Shown: positions 8,744-18,429, numbered from the stretch's first letter. The stretch: 64,000 nt of DNA from Rohdeia mirabilis (GCA_007750655.1 CP036290.1:2046001-2110000), one strand, 5' to 3'. The notes: generated by a model from the letters alone, not told the origin. Numbers and translations: made by a program.

Positions 8744-9556
8744 ATGAACCAGTCCGTCTCGACCGCCCCCGCCCCCGACCGATCCAGCGCCACGGGAGTC
8801 ACCCGCTTCGAGCGCTACATGCAGATCCACGGCTCGATCGACGGCTGGTTCAGCCGCGAGTCCGCTGCCATCTGGGACAGTCTGCTCGAGTTCCAGGCTG
8901 CCGATGGCGTGCGCGGGAACATGCTCGAGATCGGCGTCTGGGAGGGCAAGTCGGCCGCCCTCACCGCCATGCACGCGCGTCCGGGCGAGACCGTTCACCT
9001 GGCCGATCTCGACCTGAAGATCGAGCCCATCCAACGTGCGCTCGGCGCGGCTCGGCCCGAGCCGGGAGTCGAGTTCACGACCATCGCCGGCGACTCGCGC
9101 GACCTGAACGTCAGCCCGCTCGTCGCCGAGGAGTTCGGTCGTCACCGCTTCATCCACATCGATGGCGAGCACACGGCGCGCGCGGTGACGAACGATCTCG
9201 CACTCGCGAACCAACTGCTCGCGCCCCAGGGCGTCGTCGTCGTCGACGACTTCTTCTCGTGGCTCTACCCGCAGATCACCGAGGCCGTCCTGCGCTACGT
9301 GCGCCAGTTCCCCGACGACTTCGCGCTGTTCCTGTGTGGCTACAACAAGGCCTACCTGGCGCGCCCGCACTACGTGCACCGCTACCTCGAGGCCTGCGCG
9401 ACGCGACTTCCCGCCCAGCTCGAGGCGCGCGGTGTCGTGTCGACGATCGCGAAGACCACGTACCCGGCCGAGCTCAACACGTTCGGGATCGGACCGCGCT
9501 TCCAGGAGATGCCGTTGCGCGGTCCGGACTGGGACCCGAAGACGATTCGCGTCTGA
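8744..9556 (+). CDS. Class I SAM-dependent methyltransferase (Methyltransf_24-like)
   Basis: 270 residues from ATG 8744. GNMLEIGVWEGKSAALTAMH carries motif I (EIGVWEGKS), VHLADLDLKIEPIQ the second strand with the SAM-ribose acidic residue, and FIHIDGEHTARAVTNDLALA followed by LLAPQGVVVVDDFF the later strands, with HIDGxH and a VDDF metal or substrate motif. This order is typical of Methyltransf_24 and cephalosporin-hydroxylase-like enzymes that act on sugars or small natural products. No biosynthetic neighbours specify the substrate. The gene converges on the aminotransferase gene, ending 55 bases from it. Confidence 0.82.
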   Translation: MNQSVSTAPAPDRSSATGVTRFERYMQIHGSIDGWFSRESAAIWDSLLEFQAADGVRGNMLEIGVWEGKSAALTAMHARPGETVHLADLDLKIEPIQRALGAARPEPGVEFTTIAGDSRDLNVSPLVAEEFGRHRFIHIDGEHTARAVTNDLALANQLLAPQGVVVVDDFFSWLYPQITEAVLRYVRQFPDDFALFLCGYNKAYLARPHYVHRYLEACATRLPAQLEARGVVSTIAKTTYPAELNTFGIGPRFQEMPLRGPDWDPKTIRV

Positions 9557-9611
9557 GCGACGAGTCGGCCGCGCGTTCGGTGACACCGCGGCGGCGGTGC
9601 CACCACGGCCT

Positions 9612-10772
9612 TCACTCGGCGAGCGCGCGCGCCGCGGCTTCGGTCGCGGCGCGCGCGTCGCGTTCCAGGACCTTCGCGAGCGCGTCGAGGCACAGGTGGA
9701 CGTGGCGCTCCGTGGCTCCCGCGCCCATGAGACCGATGCGCCAGGTGGTCCCCTTCATCGGCCCGAGCCCGCCGCCGAGTTCCAGGTCGAACTCGTTCAA
9801 CAGGCGGCGGCGTAGCGCGGCTTCGTCGACGCCGTCCGGGACCGCGACGGTCGTCAGTTGGGGCAAGCGGCGCTCGGGGACGACGCGCGGCGCCAGATCG
9901 AGCGCCTCGAGCCCGGCCCACAGGCCGCGCGCCATCCGCGCGTGTCGTGCATAGCGCGCTTCGAGGCCTTCCTCGAGACACAGCCGCAGCGCTTCGTGCA
10001 GCCCGAAGAGCATGTTGATCGGCGCCGTGTGGTGGTAGGCACGCTCGCCGCCCCAGTAGGCTTCGATCAACGAGAGGTCGAGGTACCAGCTCTGCACCGG
10101 CGTCGTGCGCGCGGCCACCCGTTCGAGTGCCGCGTCCGAGAGGACCACGGGCGACAACCCCGGCGGGCAGGAGAGGCACTTCTGCGTGCCCGAGTAGAGC
10201 GCGTCGATGCCCTGTTCGGTGACTTCGACCGGGACGCCGCCGAGGCTCGTCACGGCGTCGACCACGAGCAGCGCCCCGAGGTCGTCGGCCAGTTCGCGCA
10301 GGCCTTCGAGCGGCTGCAGGACGCCGGTCGACGTCTCGGCGTGGACGCAGGCGACGATGCGGTAGGAGCGATCGGCCGCGAAGGCGCGCAGGTCGGCCAC
10401 GTCGAAGCTCTCGCCCCACGGCACGTCGAAGGTGTCGACCTCGGCACCCGCGCGGCGCGCCACCTCGGCCATGCGCGTACCGAACACGCCGGCGCGCACG
10501 ACGAGCGCCCGATCGCCGCGTTCGAGCAGGTTGACCAGGCAGGTCTCCATGCCCGCCGAGCCCGTGGCGGAGATGGCCGTCGCGCGGCCCGAGCGGGCGC
10601 CGGCGATCGTCTGCAGCATGCTGCGCACCTCGTCCATGACCCGCAGGAACTCGGGGTCGAGGTGGCCGATGGTCGGCAGGGCGAGGGCGGCCAGGACGGA
10701 GGGCGGGACGGGCGACGGACCGGGGCCCATCAGCACGCGCTGCTGGGCGACGAGGGGAGCGGGGACCTTCAT
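9612..10772 (-). CDS. Class V aminotransferase (alanine-glyoxylate/serine-pyruvate type)
   Basis: 386 residues from ATG 10772-10770, the standard length of this PLP enzyme family. The N-terminal [17 protein letters not shown], the [18 protein letters not shown] glycine loop, [17 protein letters not shown] carrying the PLP-binding Asp, and [20 protein letters not shown] with the Schiff-base Lys are all in the expected order. The C-terminal [20 protein letters not shown] completes the fold. Likely reactions are alanine-glyoxylate or serine-glyoxylate/pyruvate transamination; the specific amino donor cannot be read. It lies divergently from the thioredoxin-TPR gene. Confidence 0.9.
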   Translation of the reverse strand: MKVPAPLVAQQRVLMGPGPSPVPPSVLAALALPTIGHLDPEFLRVMDEVRSMLQTIAGARSGRATAISATGSAGMETCLVNLLERGDRALVVRAGVFGTRMAEVARRAGAEVDTFDVPWGESFDVADLRAFAADRSYRIVACVHAETSTGVLQPLEGLRELADDLGALLVVDAVTSLGGVPVEVTEQGIDALYSGTQKCLSCPPGLSPVVLSDAALERVAARTTPVQSWYLDLSLIEAYWGGERAYHHTAPINMLFGLHEALRLCLEEGLEARYARHARMARGLWAGLEALDLAPRVVPERRLPQLTTVAVPDGVDEAALRRRLLNEFDLELGGGLGPMKGTTWRIGLMGAGATERHVHLCLDALAKVLERDARAATEAAARALAE

Positions 10773-10886
10773 CGCGGCAGTATCGCAGCCCGTCGCGACC
10801 GAGCGATGGGGGATCTCGCGACTCGCCCGGTGCAAAGCCGCCACGAGGGCCTGCTCTCGACCGTCGATCCGGCCTATCCTCCCGGC

Positions 10887-11789
10887 ATGAGCGACTCGAA
10901 ATGGATCGTCGAAGGCAGCGCCGCCAACTTCATGCAGGTGGCCATCGAAGCCTCGCACGCGGCCCCGGTCCTGGTGGACTTCTGGGCGACCTGGTGCGGA
11001 CCGTGCAAGGCCCTGGGACCGATCCTCGAGAAGCTGGCGATCGAGTTCGACGGCGCGTTCACGCTGGTCAAGATCGACACCGACGTCGAGCAGCAGCTGG
11101 CCGCGAGTCTCGGGATCCAGTCGCTGCCCACGTGCAAGTTGGTGATCGGAGGACAGCTCGTGGACGAGTTCTCGGGCGCCCTGCCCGAGGCCGAACTGCG
11201 GCGCTTCCTCGCGCACCACGGCATCGGCGCGGGTCCCGTGGAGGACGTCGCGCTGACGTCGGCCAAGCGAGCGCTGGAACAGGGCGATCTCGACGGGGCG
11301 GAGCGCTGCCTGCGCGAAGGCGCCGCGCGCCTCGCGGGCGAGACCGGACCGAGTGCCGCCGAGAGCGCCGGCGACGTGGGCCTCATGCTGTCGGCCGTCG
11401 TCGCCGAACGGGGCGATACCGCGGGCGCGCTGGCGATCCTCGACGAGCTCGCGCCCTCCGTGCAGGAGTCGGAGCGCGGCCGCGCCCTGCGCGCCAAGCT
11501 CCACCTGGGAGCCGAGCGCGCGGACGACAGCGAACTCGCCGCCCTCGTCGCCGCGGTCGAGGCCGCGCCGGACGATCTGGCAGCGCGCGTCACGCTGGGA
11601 CGAGCGCTCGCCGCCGCGGGGCGCCACGCGGAAGCGCTGCGCATGCTCATGGACACCATCCACGTCGACCGGACGTTCGGCGAGGGCTCAGCGCGCGTCG
11701 CGATGCTCGAGGTCTTCGACGCGCTGGGGGCCGACAGCGACCTGGTGCACGAGTACCGGCGCGAGCTGCAGACCGCGCTCTTCGTCTGA
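10887..11789 (+). CDS. Thioredoxin-TPR protein (CnoX/YbbN-like)
   Basis: 300 residues from ATG 10887. Residues about 1-110 are a thioredoxin domain with LVDFWATWCGPCKALGPIL (active site WCGPC) and the cis-Pro loop QSLPTCKLV. Residues about 120-300 are an Ala/Leu-rich helical region with TPR character (SAKRALEQGDLDGAERCLR, RVTLGRALAAAGRHAEALRM). This two-part architecture is that of YbbN/CnoX, a holdase that hands clients to GroEL/DnaK and protects cysteines. E. coli YbbN has a degenerate SxxC site while this one has a full CxxC, as in Caulobacter-type CnoX, so oxidoreductase activity is likely retained. Confidence 0.88.
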   Translation: MSDSKWIVEGSAANFMQVAIEASHAAPVLVDFWATWCGPCKALGPILEKLAIEFDGAFTLVKIDTDVEQQLAASLGIQSLPTCKLVIGGQLVDEFSGALPEAELRRFLAHHGIGAGPVEDVALTSAKRALEQGDLDGAERCLREGAARLAGETGPSAAESAGDVGLMLSAVVAERGDTAGALAILDELAPSVQESERGRALRAKLHLGAERADDSELAALVAAVEAAPDDLAARVTLGRALAAAGRHAEALRMLMDTIHVDRTFGEGSARVAMLEVFDALGADSDLVHEYRRELQTALFV

Positions 11790-11854
11790 CGGTCGAGTTC
11801 GCGAGCCACGCTCGGAACGCCACCCACCGCACGACTCCATCCACCCGCCGCGCC

Positions 11855-12475
11855 ATGTGTTCCCACGATCCGTTCCGGTCCACCGACGTCGCCGTGCTCG
11901 AAGGGCCGCTCGGGATCCCCGTCTGGCGGCGCCGCGGTCAGCCGCGTGAGCTGCTCGATCTCGAGGCCGACTGCGAGTGGCTCGCAGCCTTCTACGACGC
12001 CGCGGCCGGGCTGCGCGACGTTCCGACCGACGAGCTCTTCGCCGTGCACGCAGGCGTCTCGGCCTGGTCCGCCGGGCAGCACCTGTTCCACGTCTGCCTC
12101 GCCAACGAGCTCGCGCTGCGCAACGTGCGACTGATCGCCGACGGCACCAGCAGCTTCGTCGTCGAGCGCCCCGAGGTCGGCCTGGTCGGCGCCCTGGTCC
12201 TGCCCGTCGGAGCGATGCCGCGCGGGCTGGGGACGCCGCCGCGCGCCGTCACGCCGCCGGCCCGCTCGAACCCTGCGATCGTCTGGGACACCTTCGATTC
12301 GAACCAGAGCGAGCTGCGCGCCGTGCGGGACGACCTGCCGCGCATCGCTCGCGCCCGCGGTGGCGTGCGGCACGCCGATCTGGGGGTGCTCGGGGCCGGC
12401 CACTGGATCCGCTTCGCGGGCATCCACGGCTGGCACCACCTCGCGATCGCCGAGGAGATCCTCGCGGCGGGCTGA
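11855..12475 (+). CDS. DinB/YfiT-like four-helix protein
   Basis: 206 residues from ATG 11855. The centre (WSAGQHLFHVCLANELALRN) and the C-terminus (HWIRFAGIHGWHHLAIAEEI) carry histidines at the spacing used for metal binding in DinB/YfiT-type helical bundles (DUF1569-like). Such proteins often act as bacillithiol- or mycothiol-dependent transferases or have unknown roles. The match is by motif style only, and the enzyme activity is unknown. It follows the CnoX-like gene after 65 bases and could share its transcript. Confidence 0.65.
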   Translation: MCSHDPFRSTDVAVLEGPLGIPVWRRRGQPRELLDLEADCEWLAAFYDAAAGLRDVPTDELFAVHAGVSAWSAGQHLFHVCLANELALRNVRLIADGTSSFVVERPEVGLVGALVLPVGAMPRGLGTPPRAVTPPARSNPAIVWDTFDSNQSELRAVRDDLPRIARARGGVRHADLGVLGAGHWIRFAGIHGWHHLAIAEEILAAG

Positions 12476-12646
12476 CGGCGGGTCGGCGGGCCATCAGCGC
12501 GGGCGCCAGGGCACTTCGGACGGTGGGGTTCCCAGGAGCGAGCAGGGGCCCGGGCCCAGGGGCGGGGGAGTCAACTCGGGGGCCTCGGCGGTCGATCGGA
12601 CCCGTGGCGCCAGCTTTGCGCCGAGCCCCGACCAGAGCCCCTCCAC

Positions 12647-14326
12647 GTGCGACCCTCCGACAACGCCACGAACCATCGCCCGCTCGGCGAGATCCTGATC
12701 GAGCAGGACGTCATCGACCAGGCCGGACTCGATCGAGCCCTGGCGCACCGCCGCGAGAAGGGCGTGAAGCTGGGCCAGGCACTGGTCGAACTCGAGCTCG
12801 CCTCCGAGGCCGAGATCTCCGCAGCTCTGCGCCGCCAGGGCAAGATCCAGTGGGTCAAGCTGACGCCCGGGATCGTGGACCTGTCGATCGCTCACGAGTT
12901 GGACGACGAACGCAGCCGCGAGTTCGGCGCGATCGCCTTCAACCGCATCGCCGGCATCACGACGGTGGCCCTCGAGGACCCCACCGAACTGCCGATCCTC
13001 GACGAGATCTCGCGCCTTCTGAAGACGCGGATCTTCGCGGTCCACGCCGAGCCCGACGACATCCGCCGCTGTCAGGAAGCGATCTTCGAGACCTCGGGCG
13101 AGGTCACCGAGATCCACGACATCGCCGACGAGGAGGATCTCGACGTCGACGAGGTCTCCGGTGAACAGGTCGTGCGCCTGGTCCAGAACACGATCGATCA
13201 AGCGTTCGCCAACGGCGCGAGCGACATCCACTTCGAGACGCACCGCGACGAACTCGTGATCCGCTTCCGCATCGACGGCGGACTGATCCACAAGCTGTCG
13301 GTCCCGCGTGCCTGGTCGCGCGGCGTCATCGCGCGGATCAAGGTGATGGCCAACATGGACATCGCCCAGCGCCGTCTGCCCCAGGACGGTCGCGCCCAGC
13401 TCGAACTGAGCGGCAACCGCGTCGACCTGCGCGTGGCGACGTCGCCCTGCATGTACGGCGAGGTCGCGGTCATCCGGATCCTCGACGGCGGTCGCAAGCT
13501 GCGAGGCATCGACAGCCTCGGATTCGGCGAGCGCGAGGTGAAGGACCTGCGCCGCATGATCAGCAACAAGGACGGCTTCGCGGTCGCGACCGGACCCACG
13601 GGATCGGGCAAGACGACCACGCTGTACGCGCTGCTGCAGGAACTGAACACACCCGACCGCAAGCTGATCACGCTCGAGGATCCGGTCGAGAACCACCTCG
13701 AGGGCGCCACGCAGATCAACGCCGACGCGCGCAGCGGCATGACGTTCGCGCGCGGTCTGCGGTCCATCCTGCGCCAGGACCCGGACGTGGTGCTGGTGGG
13801 GGAGATCCGAGATCAGGAGACAGCGCACATCGCGATCGAGGCCTCGATGACAGGTCACCTCGTGCTGTCCACGCTGCACACGCTGGGAACCGCCGAGACG
13901 ATCCTGCGCCTCATGGACCTCGAGGTCGAACCGTTCGTCCTGGCCGACGCCATGCGCGGTGTCGTGGCCCAACGCCTGGTGCGCCGCGTGTGCGAGCAGT
14001 GCTCCGAGGAGATCCGGCCGAGCGACATCCACATGGACCTGCTCAAGCAGACCAAGCTGGTGACGTCGGACTTCACCTACAGCAGGGGGTCCGGCTGTGA
14101 GTACTGCTCCGGAACGGGCTATCGCGGCCGCGTGGCCCTCTACGAGGTCATGGTCGTCAACAAGGAGCTGGGCGACGTCATCCGACGCCAGGGACGCACC
14201 GACGAAGTGCGCGACGTCATGCGTGACGCGGGCGTGCTGACGCTCGCCGAGGACGCCGTCCGCAAGTGCAAACAGGGACTGACGACCGTCGAGGAGATCC
14301 TCCCGATCCTCATCCAGACGCTCTGA
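12647..14326 (+). CDS. Type II secretion/type IV pilus assembly ATPase (GspE/PilB family)
   Basis: 559 residues starting at GTG 12647. Residues about 12-70 form an MshEN domain (LGEILIEQDVIDQAGLDRAL...). The ATPase core follows, with ASDIHFETHRDELVIRFRID, Walker A GPTGSGKTTT near residue 316, an Asp box, and Walker B with DPDVVLVGEIRD near 377, then the His-box SMTGHLVLSTLHT. Near 450-490 two CxxC pairs (CEQC, CEYC) make the zinc motif of this family. It powers assembly of pilin-like subunits at the inner membrane. It heads a run containing a receiver protein, two prepilins and a PilX-like protein, but no prepilin peptidase, inner-membrane platform protein or secretin is in the window. Confidence 0.95.
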   Translation: MRPSDNATNHRPLGEILIEQDVIDQAGLDRALAHRREKGVKLGQALVELELASEAEISAALRRQGKIQWVKLTPGIVDLSIAHELDDERSREFGAIAFNRIAGITTVALEDPTELPILDEISRLLKTRIFAVHAEPDDIRRCQEAIFETSGEVTEIHDIADEEDLDVDEVSGEQVVRLVQNTIDQAFANGASDIHFETHRDELVIRFRIDGGLIHKLSVPRAWSRGVIARIKVMANMDIAQRRLPQDGRAQLELSGNRVDLRVATSPCMYGEVAVIRILDGGRKLRGIDSLGFGEREVKDLRRMISNKDGFAVATGPTGSGKTTTLYALLQELNTPDRKLITLEDPVENHLEGATQINADARSGMTFARGLRSILRQDPDVVLVGEIRDQETAHIAIEASMTGHLVLSTLHTLGTAETILRLMDLEVEPFVLADAMRGVVAQRLVRRVCEQCSEEIRPSDIHMDLLKQTKLVTSDFTYSRGSGCEYCSGTGYRGRVALYEVMVVNKELGDVIRRQGRTDEVRDVMRDAGVLTLAEDAVRKCKQGLTTVEEILPILIQTL

Positions 14327-14354
14327 GCGAGCGCTCGCGACCCGACCCTCGACC

Positions 14355-14747
14355 ATGAAGACCCTTCTGTTCGTCCACGACGTCCAAGCCAGCCCGACCC
14401 CCCGCGTCCAGTACCTGGAGATCGCGGGCTACAAGGTGATCGCGCTCGCCAGCGCGACGGAAGCCCTGCGCGCCATCAGTCAGAACCGGCCCGACATGGT
14501 CCTGACCGACGTTCTCGTCGAAGGCATGAACGGGTTCCAGCTCTGCGCCGAGGTGCGCAAGCACGCGGACGCGGCGCAGCTGCCCCTGGTGATCTTCTCG
14601 GGCATCTACCGCGGCCGCAGCTACCGCGAAGAGGCCTACAACGTCGGCGCCCAGGAGTTCCTCGCCTCGCCGGTGAACCTGGACGAGATGGTGACGACCG
14701 TCCAGCGCCTGTTCGTGCAGGACTCGGCCGAACGCCTGGCGGGCTGA
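14355..14747 (+). CDS. Degenerate single receiver-domain protein
   Basis: 130 residues from ATG 14355, 28 bases after the ATPase gene. It folds like a stand-alone CheY-type receiver: MVLTDVLVEGMNGFQL supplies the phospho-acceptor Asp. However, the acid pocket reads FVHDVQ, with His in place of the first Asp, the conserved Thr is Ser (VIFSGIY), and the conserved Lys of the KP motif is Ser (FLASPVN). The missing lysine normally abolishes proper phospho-signalling, so it may act by protein-protein contact or without phosphorylation. Position beside the secretion ATPase suggests control of pilus or secretion function. Confidence 0.88.
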   Translation: MKTLLFVHDVQASPTPRVQYLEIAGYKVIALASATEALRAISQNRPDMVLTDVLVEGMNGFQLCAEVRKHADAAQLPLVIFSGIYRGRSYREEAYNVGAQEFLASPVNLDEMVTTVQRLFVQDSAERLAG

Positions 14748-14985
14748 GCCCGAGGCTCCGGGTCCCAACGGCCGGCAGGCGCCGGATTTGTGGACGCGGA
14801 CCGCCGCGCGGGTGCGGATCGTCCACGCGTCCTCAAGACGCGCTCCGCCAGCGGTCGATCCAGGGCCTTGCCTCTTTCTCGGGGGGACGTCCGAGCGGAC
14901 GCCGAGTGGGAGGACGCAGGACCGCGCACGGTCCGAACGTGACCGGGCCGCGCCCGGCCGGAGCGGGAAGGCTCCGACTACTGAG

Positions 14986-15411
14986 ATGAGGAACCGGGGA
15001 AGGGCTCGTTCGCGAGCCGGATTCAGTCTGCTCGAGTTGATGTTCGCCATGTCCATCCTGACGGTGGGCGTGATGGCGGCATTCTCGAGCCAAGTGGGCT
15101 CCATGGAGCTCATGCGCTCCAGTCGTGAGACGCAGACGGCGAGCGCCGATCTGCGGGCGGCGATGGAGGATCTCTTGACGAGGACTCCCGAGTTCCTGGT
15201 GGAGCATCCACAGAGCCCGTACCTGCCCGATCAGTCGATCGCGGCCTTCGAGGATCTGCACCTGACGGGTCAGACGATCGTCACGCGCTATCCCAACTAC
15301 ACGGTCGGCGGTGTGGTGCCGCCGATCCTCCAGATCGCTCTCGAGTGCACCTGGGTCGACTTCGAGGGCCGCGAGCGCGACCTGCAACTCGTGACCGCAC
15401 TGAGCCAATGA
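14986..15411 (+). CDS. Type IV prepilin-like protein (minor pseudopilin)
   Basis: 141 residues from ATG 14986. A short basic leader ends in RAG, cut before FSLLELMFAMSILTVGVMAAF, with Glu at position 5 of the mature protein, which is the prepilin peptidase and assembly signal. The remainder is a short pseudopilin head (residues about 45-141). It overlaps the next gene by four bases (ATGA), indicating translational coupling to the second prepilin. It resembles the GspI/PilV class in size, but assignment among minor pilins is not certain. Confidence 0.88.
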   Translation: MRNRGRARSRAGFSLLELMFAMSILTVGVMAAFSSQVGSMELMRSSRETQTASADLRAAMEDLLTRTPEFLVEHPQSPYLPDQSIAAFEDLHLTGQTIVTRYPNYTVGGVVPPILQIALECTWVDFEGRERDLQLVTALSQ

Positions 15412-16202
15412 AGCGAACGAACGACGCACTGGCGCACAGCGGACCTGCGAACGCCGGGAACGTGCGCGCCGCGAACGACGCCGCGCTGCGCTGGCCCTTC
15501 GGCCGCCGCCGCTGCGGACCGCGGTCCGGATTCACGGTGCTGGAGCTCTCCATCAGCAGCCTCGTTCTCCTGCTCTTCACCGGCACGATCGTGGAGACGC
15601 TCGGATCGATGAGGTCCGGAGCTCTCAACGCACGGGTCGAGGATCGCGCCCAGGAGTACGCGCGTCGAGCCATCGACTCGATCGTCGACGACCTGTCCTA
15701 CTCGGGTCTGATCTCCGCCGGCGGACGTTCGTACCCGCTGCTCTTCGACGACGGCGCGATCGATCCGGACTACGACACCTACGACCTCATCGCACACGAC
15801 CCGGCGCTCGAGAACTCGAAGGCCGGTCGCGACGACTTCGGCGTGAACCGCGAGATCGTCATGCTGCACCCCGCCGACGTGGACGGGGACGGCGTGCCCG
15901 ACATCGCCGACATCGTCGACGGCCAGCTCGTCTGGGACGATGCTCAGCCGATCTCCTACACCCTCGAAACGGATCTCTCGGGCGACAACGTCCTGATCCG
16001 TCGGCAGGGCAACACCTCGGAGCGCATCGTGGCGCGCGGGGTCGAACGAGTCCGATTCCTGAACTCACAGGACACCGGATTCCAGATCCCCCTCGATGCC
16101 GTACGCGTCGAACTGCACCTGATGCTGTTCGACGACAACGGGCACGCCTACAGGTACCGCGCGGAAACAACCGTGCGCATGCGCAACGGAGCGTCCACAT
16201 GA
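15408..16202 (+). CDS. Prepilin-like protein (PulJ/PilW type) with Ca-binding-type loop
   Basis: 264 residues from the ATG overlapping the previous stop. A long basic leader of about 40 residues ends in RSG, followed by FTVLELSISSLVLLLFTGTI, the prepilin helix with Glu5. The head contains DVDGDGVPDIAD, a DxDGDGxxD calcium-type loop like those in dockerins and thrombospondin type-3 repeats. Its size and position fit a GspJ/PilW-type minor pilin. It overlaps the next gene by ATGA, so three pilin-type proteins are made in sequence. Confidence 0.87.
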   Translation: MKRTNDALAHSGPANAGNVRAANDAALRWPFGRRRCGPRSGFTVLELSISSLVLLLFTGTIVETLGSMRSGALNARVEDRAQEYARRAIDSIVDDLSYSGLISAGGRSYPLLFDDGAIDPDYDTYDLIAHDPALENSKAGRDDFGVNREIVMLHPADVDGDGVPDIADIVDGQLVWDDAQPISYTLETDLSGDNVLIRRQGNTSERIVARGVERVRFLNSQDTGFQIPLDAVRVELHLMLFDDNGHAYRYRAETTVRMRNGAST

Positions 16203-18094
16203 TCGTTCGAAAACATCTCTCGACCTGGCCGCCTGATTCGAACCGCGAACGGGCCGGTCTCGCCATGGCTTCGGCCGTGATCACGATGTTCACCACGGGC
16301 GCACTGGTCGCCGTCAGCGTCGTGCTGGCGTCGTCCCAGGACCGCGCCAGCCAGACGGCTCGCTACGAGACCGAAGCCGAGTACCTGGCGCGTGGCATCC
16401 TGCAGTCCGCCAAGCGCGAGGTGCAGACCAAGCTCGCCAACTGGGAGTGGGACGACTTCTTCCCGGCCGGAAAGCACATCGAGTACACGACCGAGATCGA
16501 CGGCGTCGACCACACCTACTGGGTGAAGTCGATCGACCTGGTCGAGATCGTGCCGAGCTGGGACGCGACCGGAACGCTGACGTACTACCTGCCGCTCGAG
16601 ATCACCGCCCAGGCGACGATCGGCGACAGCGTCTCGGTGCGCAGCATGTTGGTCGCGGCGGCGGCGACGCCCGTCTTCCAGTTCGCGGTCTTCTACACGG
16701 ACGACCTCGAGATCAGCAACGGTCCGAACATGGAGATCGGTGGTCGCGTGCACAGCAACGGGGACATCTACATGAGCCCCAACGGTAGCACGCTGACGAT
16801 GAACACGAACTACCTGCGTGCGAACGGCGACGTGTATCGCGGGCGCAAGACGAACCTGGCGGCCTCGAACGGCACGGTGGAGATCCGCCGCTACGTCGAG
16901 AACCCGTTCGATCCGTCCGAGCCCGAGACCTACGTCGACATGGCCACGAAGGGCGAGTTGACCGCGATCGGCATCACCAACACGAGTGGCTACGACAGCA
17001 ACTTCACGACCGGTCACGACGCCAACGGCGACGGGGACTTCGACGATGTCGGAGACTTCCTGCCGTTCCTCGCGGGTGCCCTGGACAACTGGGGCTCGCC
17101 GTCGGGCTACACCGGGACGACGGGCTACACCGTTCTGACGGGCGAGCACGGCATCGGTGAGGCCATCACGCCGGAGATCGAGTCCATCAGCGCCTACGAA
17201 GAGGCGACCGGAGGCGACTACGAGATCGACAGCGGCACGGGCCTGATCGTTCCGGCGGCCGGTGGCCCCGGTACGGGCACGCACGGCCCTGGCTTCTTCC
17301 ACGAGTCCGCGGGCCTGACGATCATGGTCCAGCCCGACGATTCCTGGAAGGCCTACGACTACGCGGGGAACGACATCACGACGGCGATCGCGGCCACGGG
17401 CGCCGTCTCGACCGACATGATCTACGACGCGCGTCAGGACATCGGTGACACCGGCGCCGAGGTTCAGGTGGCGGTCGTGGACGTGGACCTGCTGAACAGC
17501 TCGGGCTACTTCCCCTACAACGGTCTTTTGTACGCAGCGGACCTGGACGCCGACGGCGGTGTGAAGTGTGGGGGACTGCTGCTCAAGAACGGCAGCGAAC
17601 TCGCCGGTCCTCTGACCGCGGTCTCGCAAGGCGCGGTGTACGTCCAGGGCGACTACAACACGGTGGCCAAGAAGGGCGCATCCGTGGTCGGCGATGCCGT
17701 CAACCTGCTCTCGAACGCCTGGGACAACTCGAAGACGAAGGGCAACCTGCCTTCCGCCGACGACACGACCTGGAACATGGGGATCATCACGGGCAACCAG
17801 GAGAGCGACAAGGCGACGAACACCTACAACGGTGGACTCGAGAACCTGCCGCGCTTCCACGAGAAGTGGAGCAACAAGACGGCCGAGATCACGGGGTCGC
17901 TGGTCTGTCCGTGGCAGAGCGTGCTGTGCGACGGCGAGTGGATCTACGGCGACGATCGCTACCAGGCGCCGAAGCGCGTCTGGAACTACGACACCGCTTT
18001 CAACAACTTCGCGAACCTCCCGCCCTTCTCGCCCTTCGCGGTGGTCGGACTCGAGGTCGCGGACTGGGCGGGACGCCTGCCAGGCAGCAACTGA
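16199..18094 (+). CDS. PilX-like pilus-associated protein with large exported region
   Basis: 631 residues from the ATG overlapping the prior stop. A single N-terminal membrane segment (about 20-45, AMASAVITMFTTGALVAVSV) resembles the PilX_N type but lacks a prepilin Glu5. The region GPNMEIGGRVHSNGDIYMSP and VYVQGDYN is typical of PilX-like proteins found with pilus clusters. DANGDGDFDDVGDF near residue 280 is a calcium-type loop. It is much larger than ordinary minor pilins and may be a surface or tip component, like GspK or PilX/PilY-linked factors; that role is inference. The gene ends at a perfect hairpin. Confidence 0.78.
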   Translation: MIVRKHLSTWPPDSNRERAGLAMASAVITMFTTGALVAVSVVLASSQDRASQTARYETEAEYLARGILQSAKREVQTKLANWEWDDFFPAGKHIEYTTEIDGVDHTYWVKSIDLVEIVPSWDATGTLTYYLPLEITAQATIGDSVSVRSMLVAAAATPVFQFAVFYTDDLEISNGPNMEIGGRVHSNGDIYMSPNGSTLTMNTNYLRANGDVYRGRKTNLAASNGTVEIRRYVENPFDPSEPETYVDMATKGELTAIGITNTSGYDSNFTTGHDANGDGDFDDVGDFLPFLAGALDNWGSPSGYTGTTGYTVLTGEHGIGEAITPEIESISAYEEATGGDYEIDSGTGLIVPAAGGPGTGTHGPGFFHESAGLTIMVQPDDSWKAYDYAGNDITTAIAATGAVSTDMIYDARQDIGDTGAEVQVAVVDVDLLNSSGYFPYNGLLYAADLDADGGVKCGGLLLKNGSELAGPLTAVSQGAVYVQGDYNTVAKKGASVVGDAVNLLSNAWDNSKTKGNLPSADDTTWNMGIITGNQESDKATNTYNGGLENLPRFHEKWSNKTAEITGSLVCPWQSVLCDGEWIYGDDRYQAPKRVWNYDTAFNNFANLPPFSPFAVVGLEVADWAGRLPGSN

Positions 18095-18183
18095 CCAGAG
18101 CCGCCGGCCCACGGGTGCTCGATCGCACGAGCGCACCGTGATCCGGGGGCGTGGTCCCACCGGCGCCCTCGGGCGTCGCCCGC

Positions 18184-18226
18184 GCGAGGGGCACCGATCC
18201 ACGGGCCGTGGATCGGTGCCCCTCGC
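18184..18226. terminator. Bidirectional hairpin terminator
   Basis: Perfect 20-bp inverted repeat, arms 18184-18203 and 18207-18226, with a 3-base loop. It lies in the 335-base gap (18095-18429) between two convergent genes, 90 bases after the PilX-like stop and about 200 bases from the acidic protein's stop. This placement fits a terminator used from both sides. There is no T-run, so the stem may act as an RNA stabiliser or with Rho. The rest of the gap holds nothing I can identify. Confidence 0.7.
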
Positions 18227-18429
18227 TCGTGCATCCAGGTCCCGCAGCGGAGGCCCGCGACGGGTGCTTCGAACGCATTCCACGGGGCGAGCGCCTACCG
18301 CGGTCGCGCAGAGGCACACGGCCACCGTGGCGATGTCACTGCGTCGGCGTCTCCGCCGCCGAGTCGCGCCGCCGATCGCGTCGCGAGCGTGCTCGTGCGA
18401 GCGCGCCACGCGTCGAGCGCTCTTGGGGA

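Noticed and set aside
9584..9599. Hairpin between the convergent methyltransferase and aminotransferase genes
   Set aside because: The stem is only six base pairs and no more than expected by chance in this GC-rich DNA.
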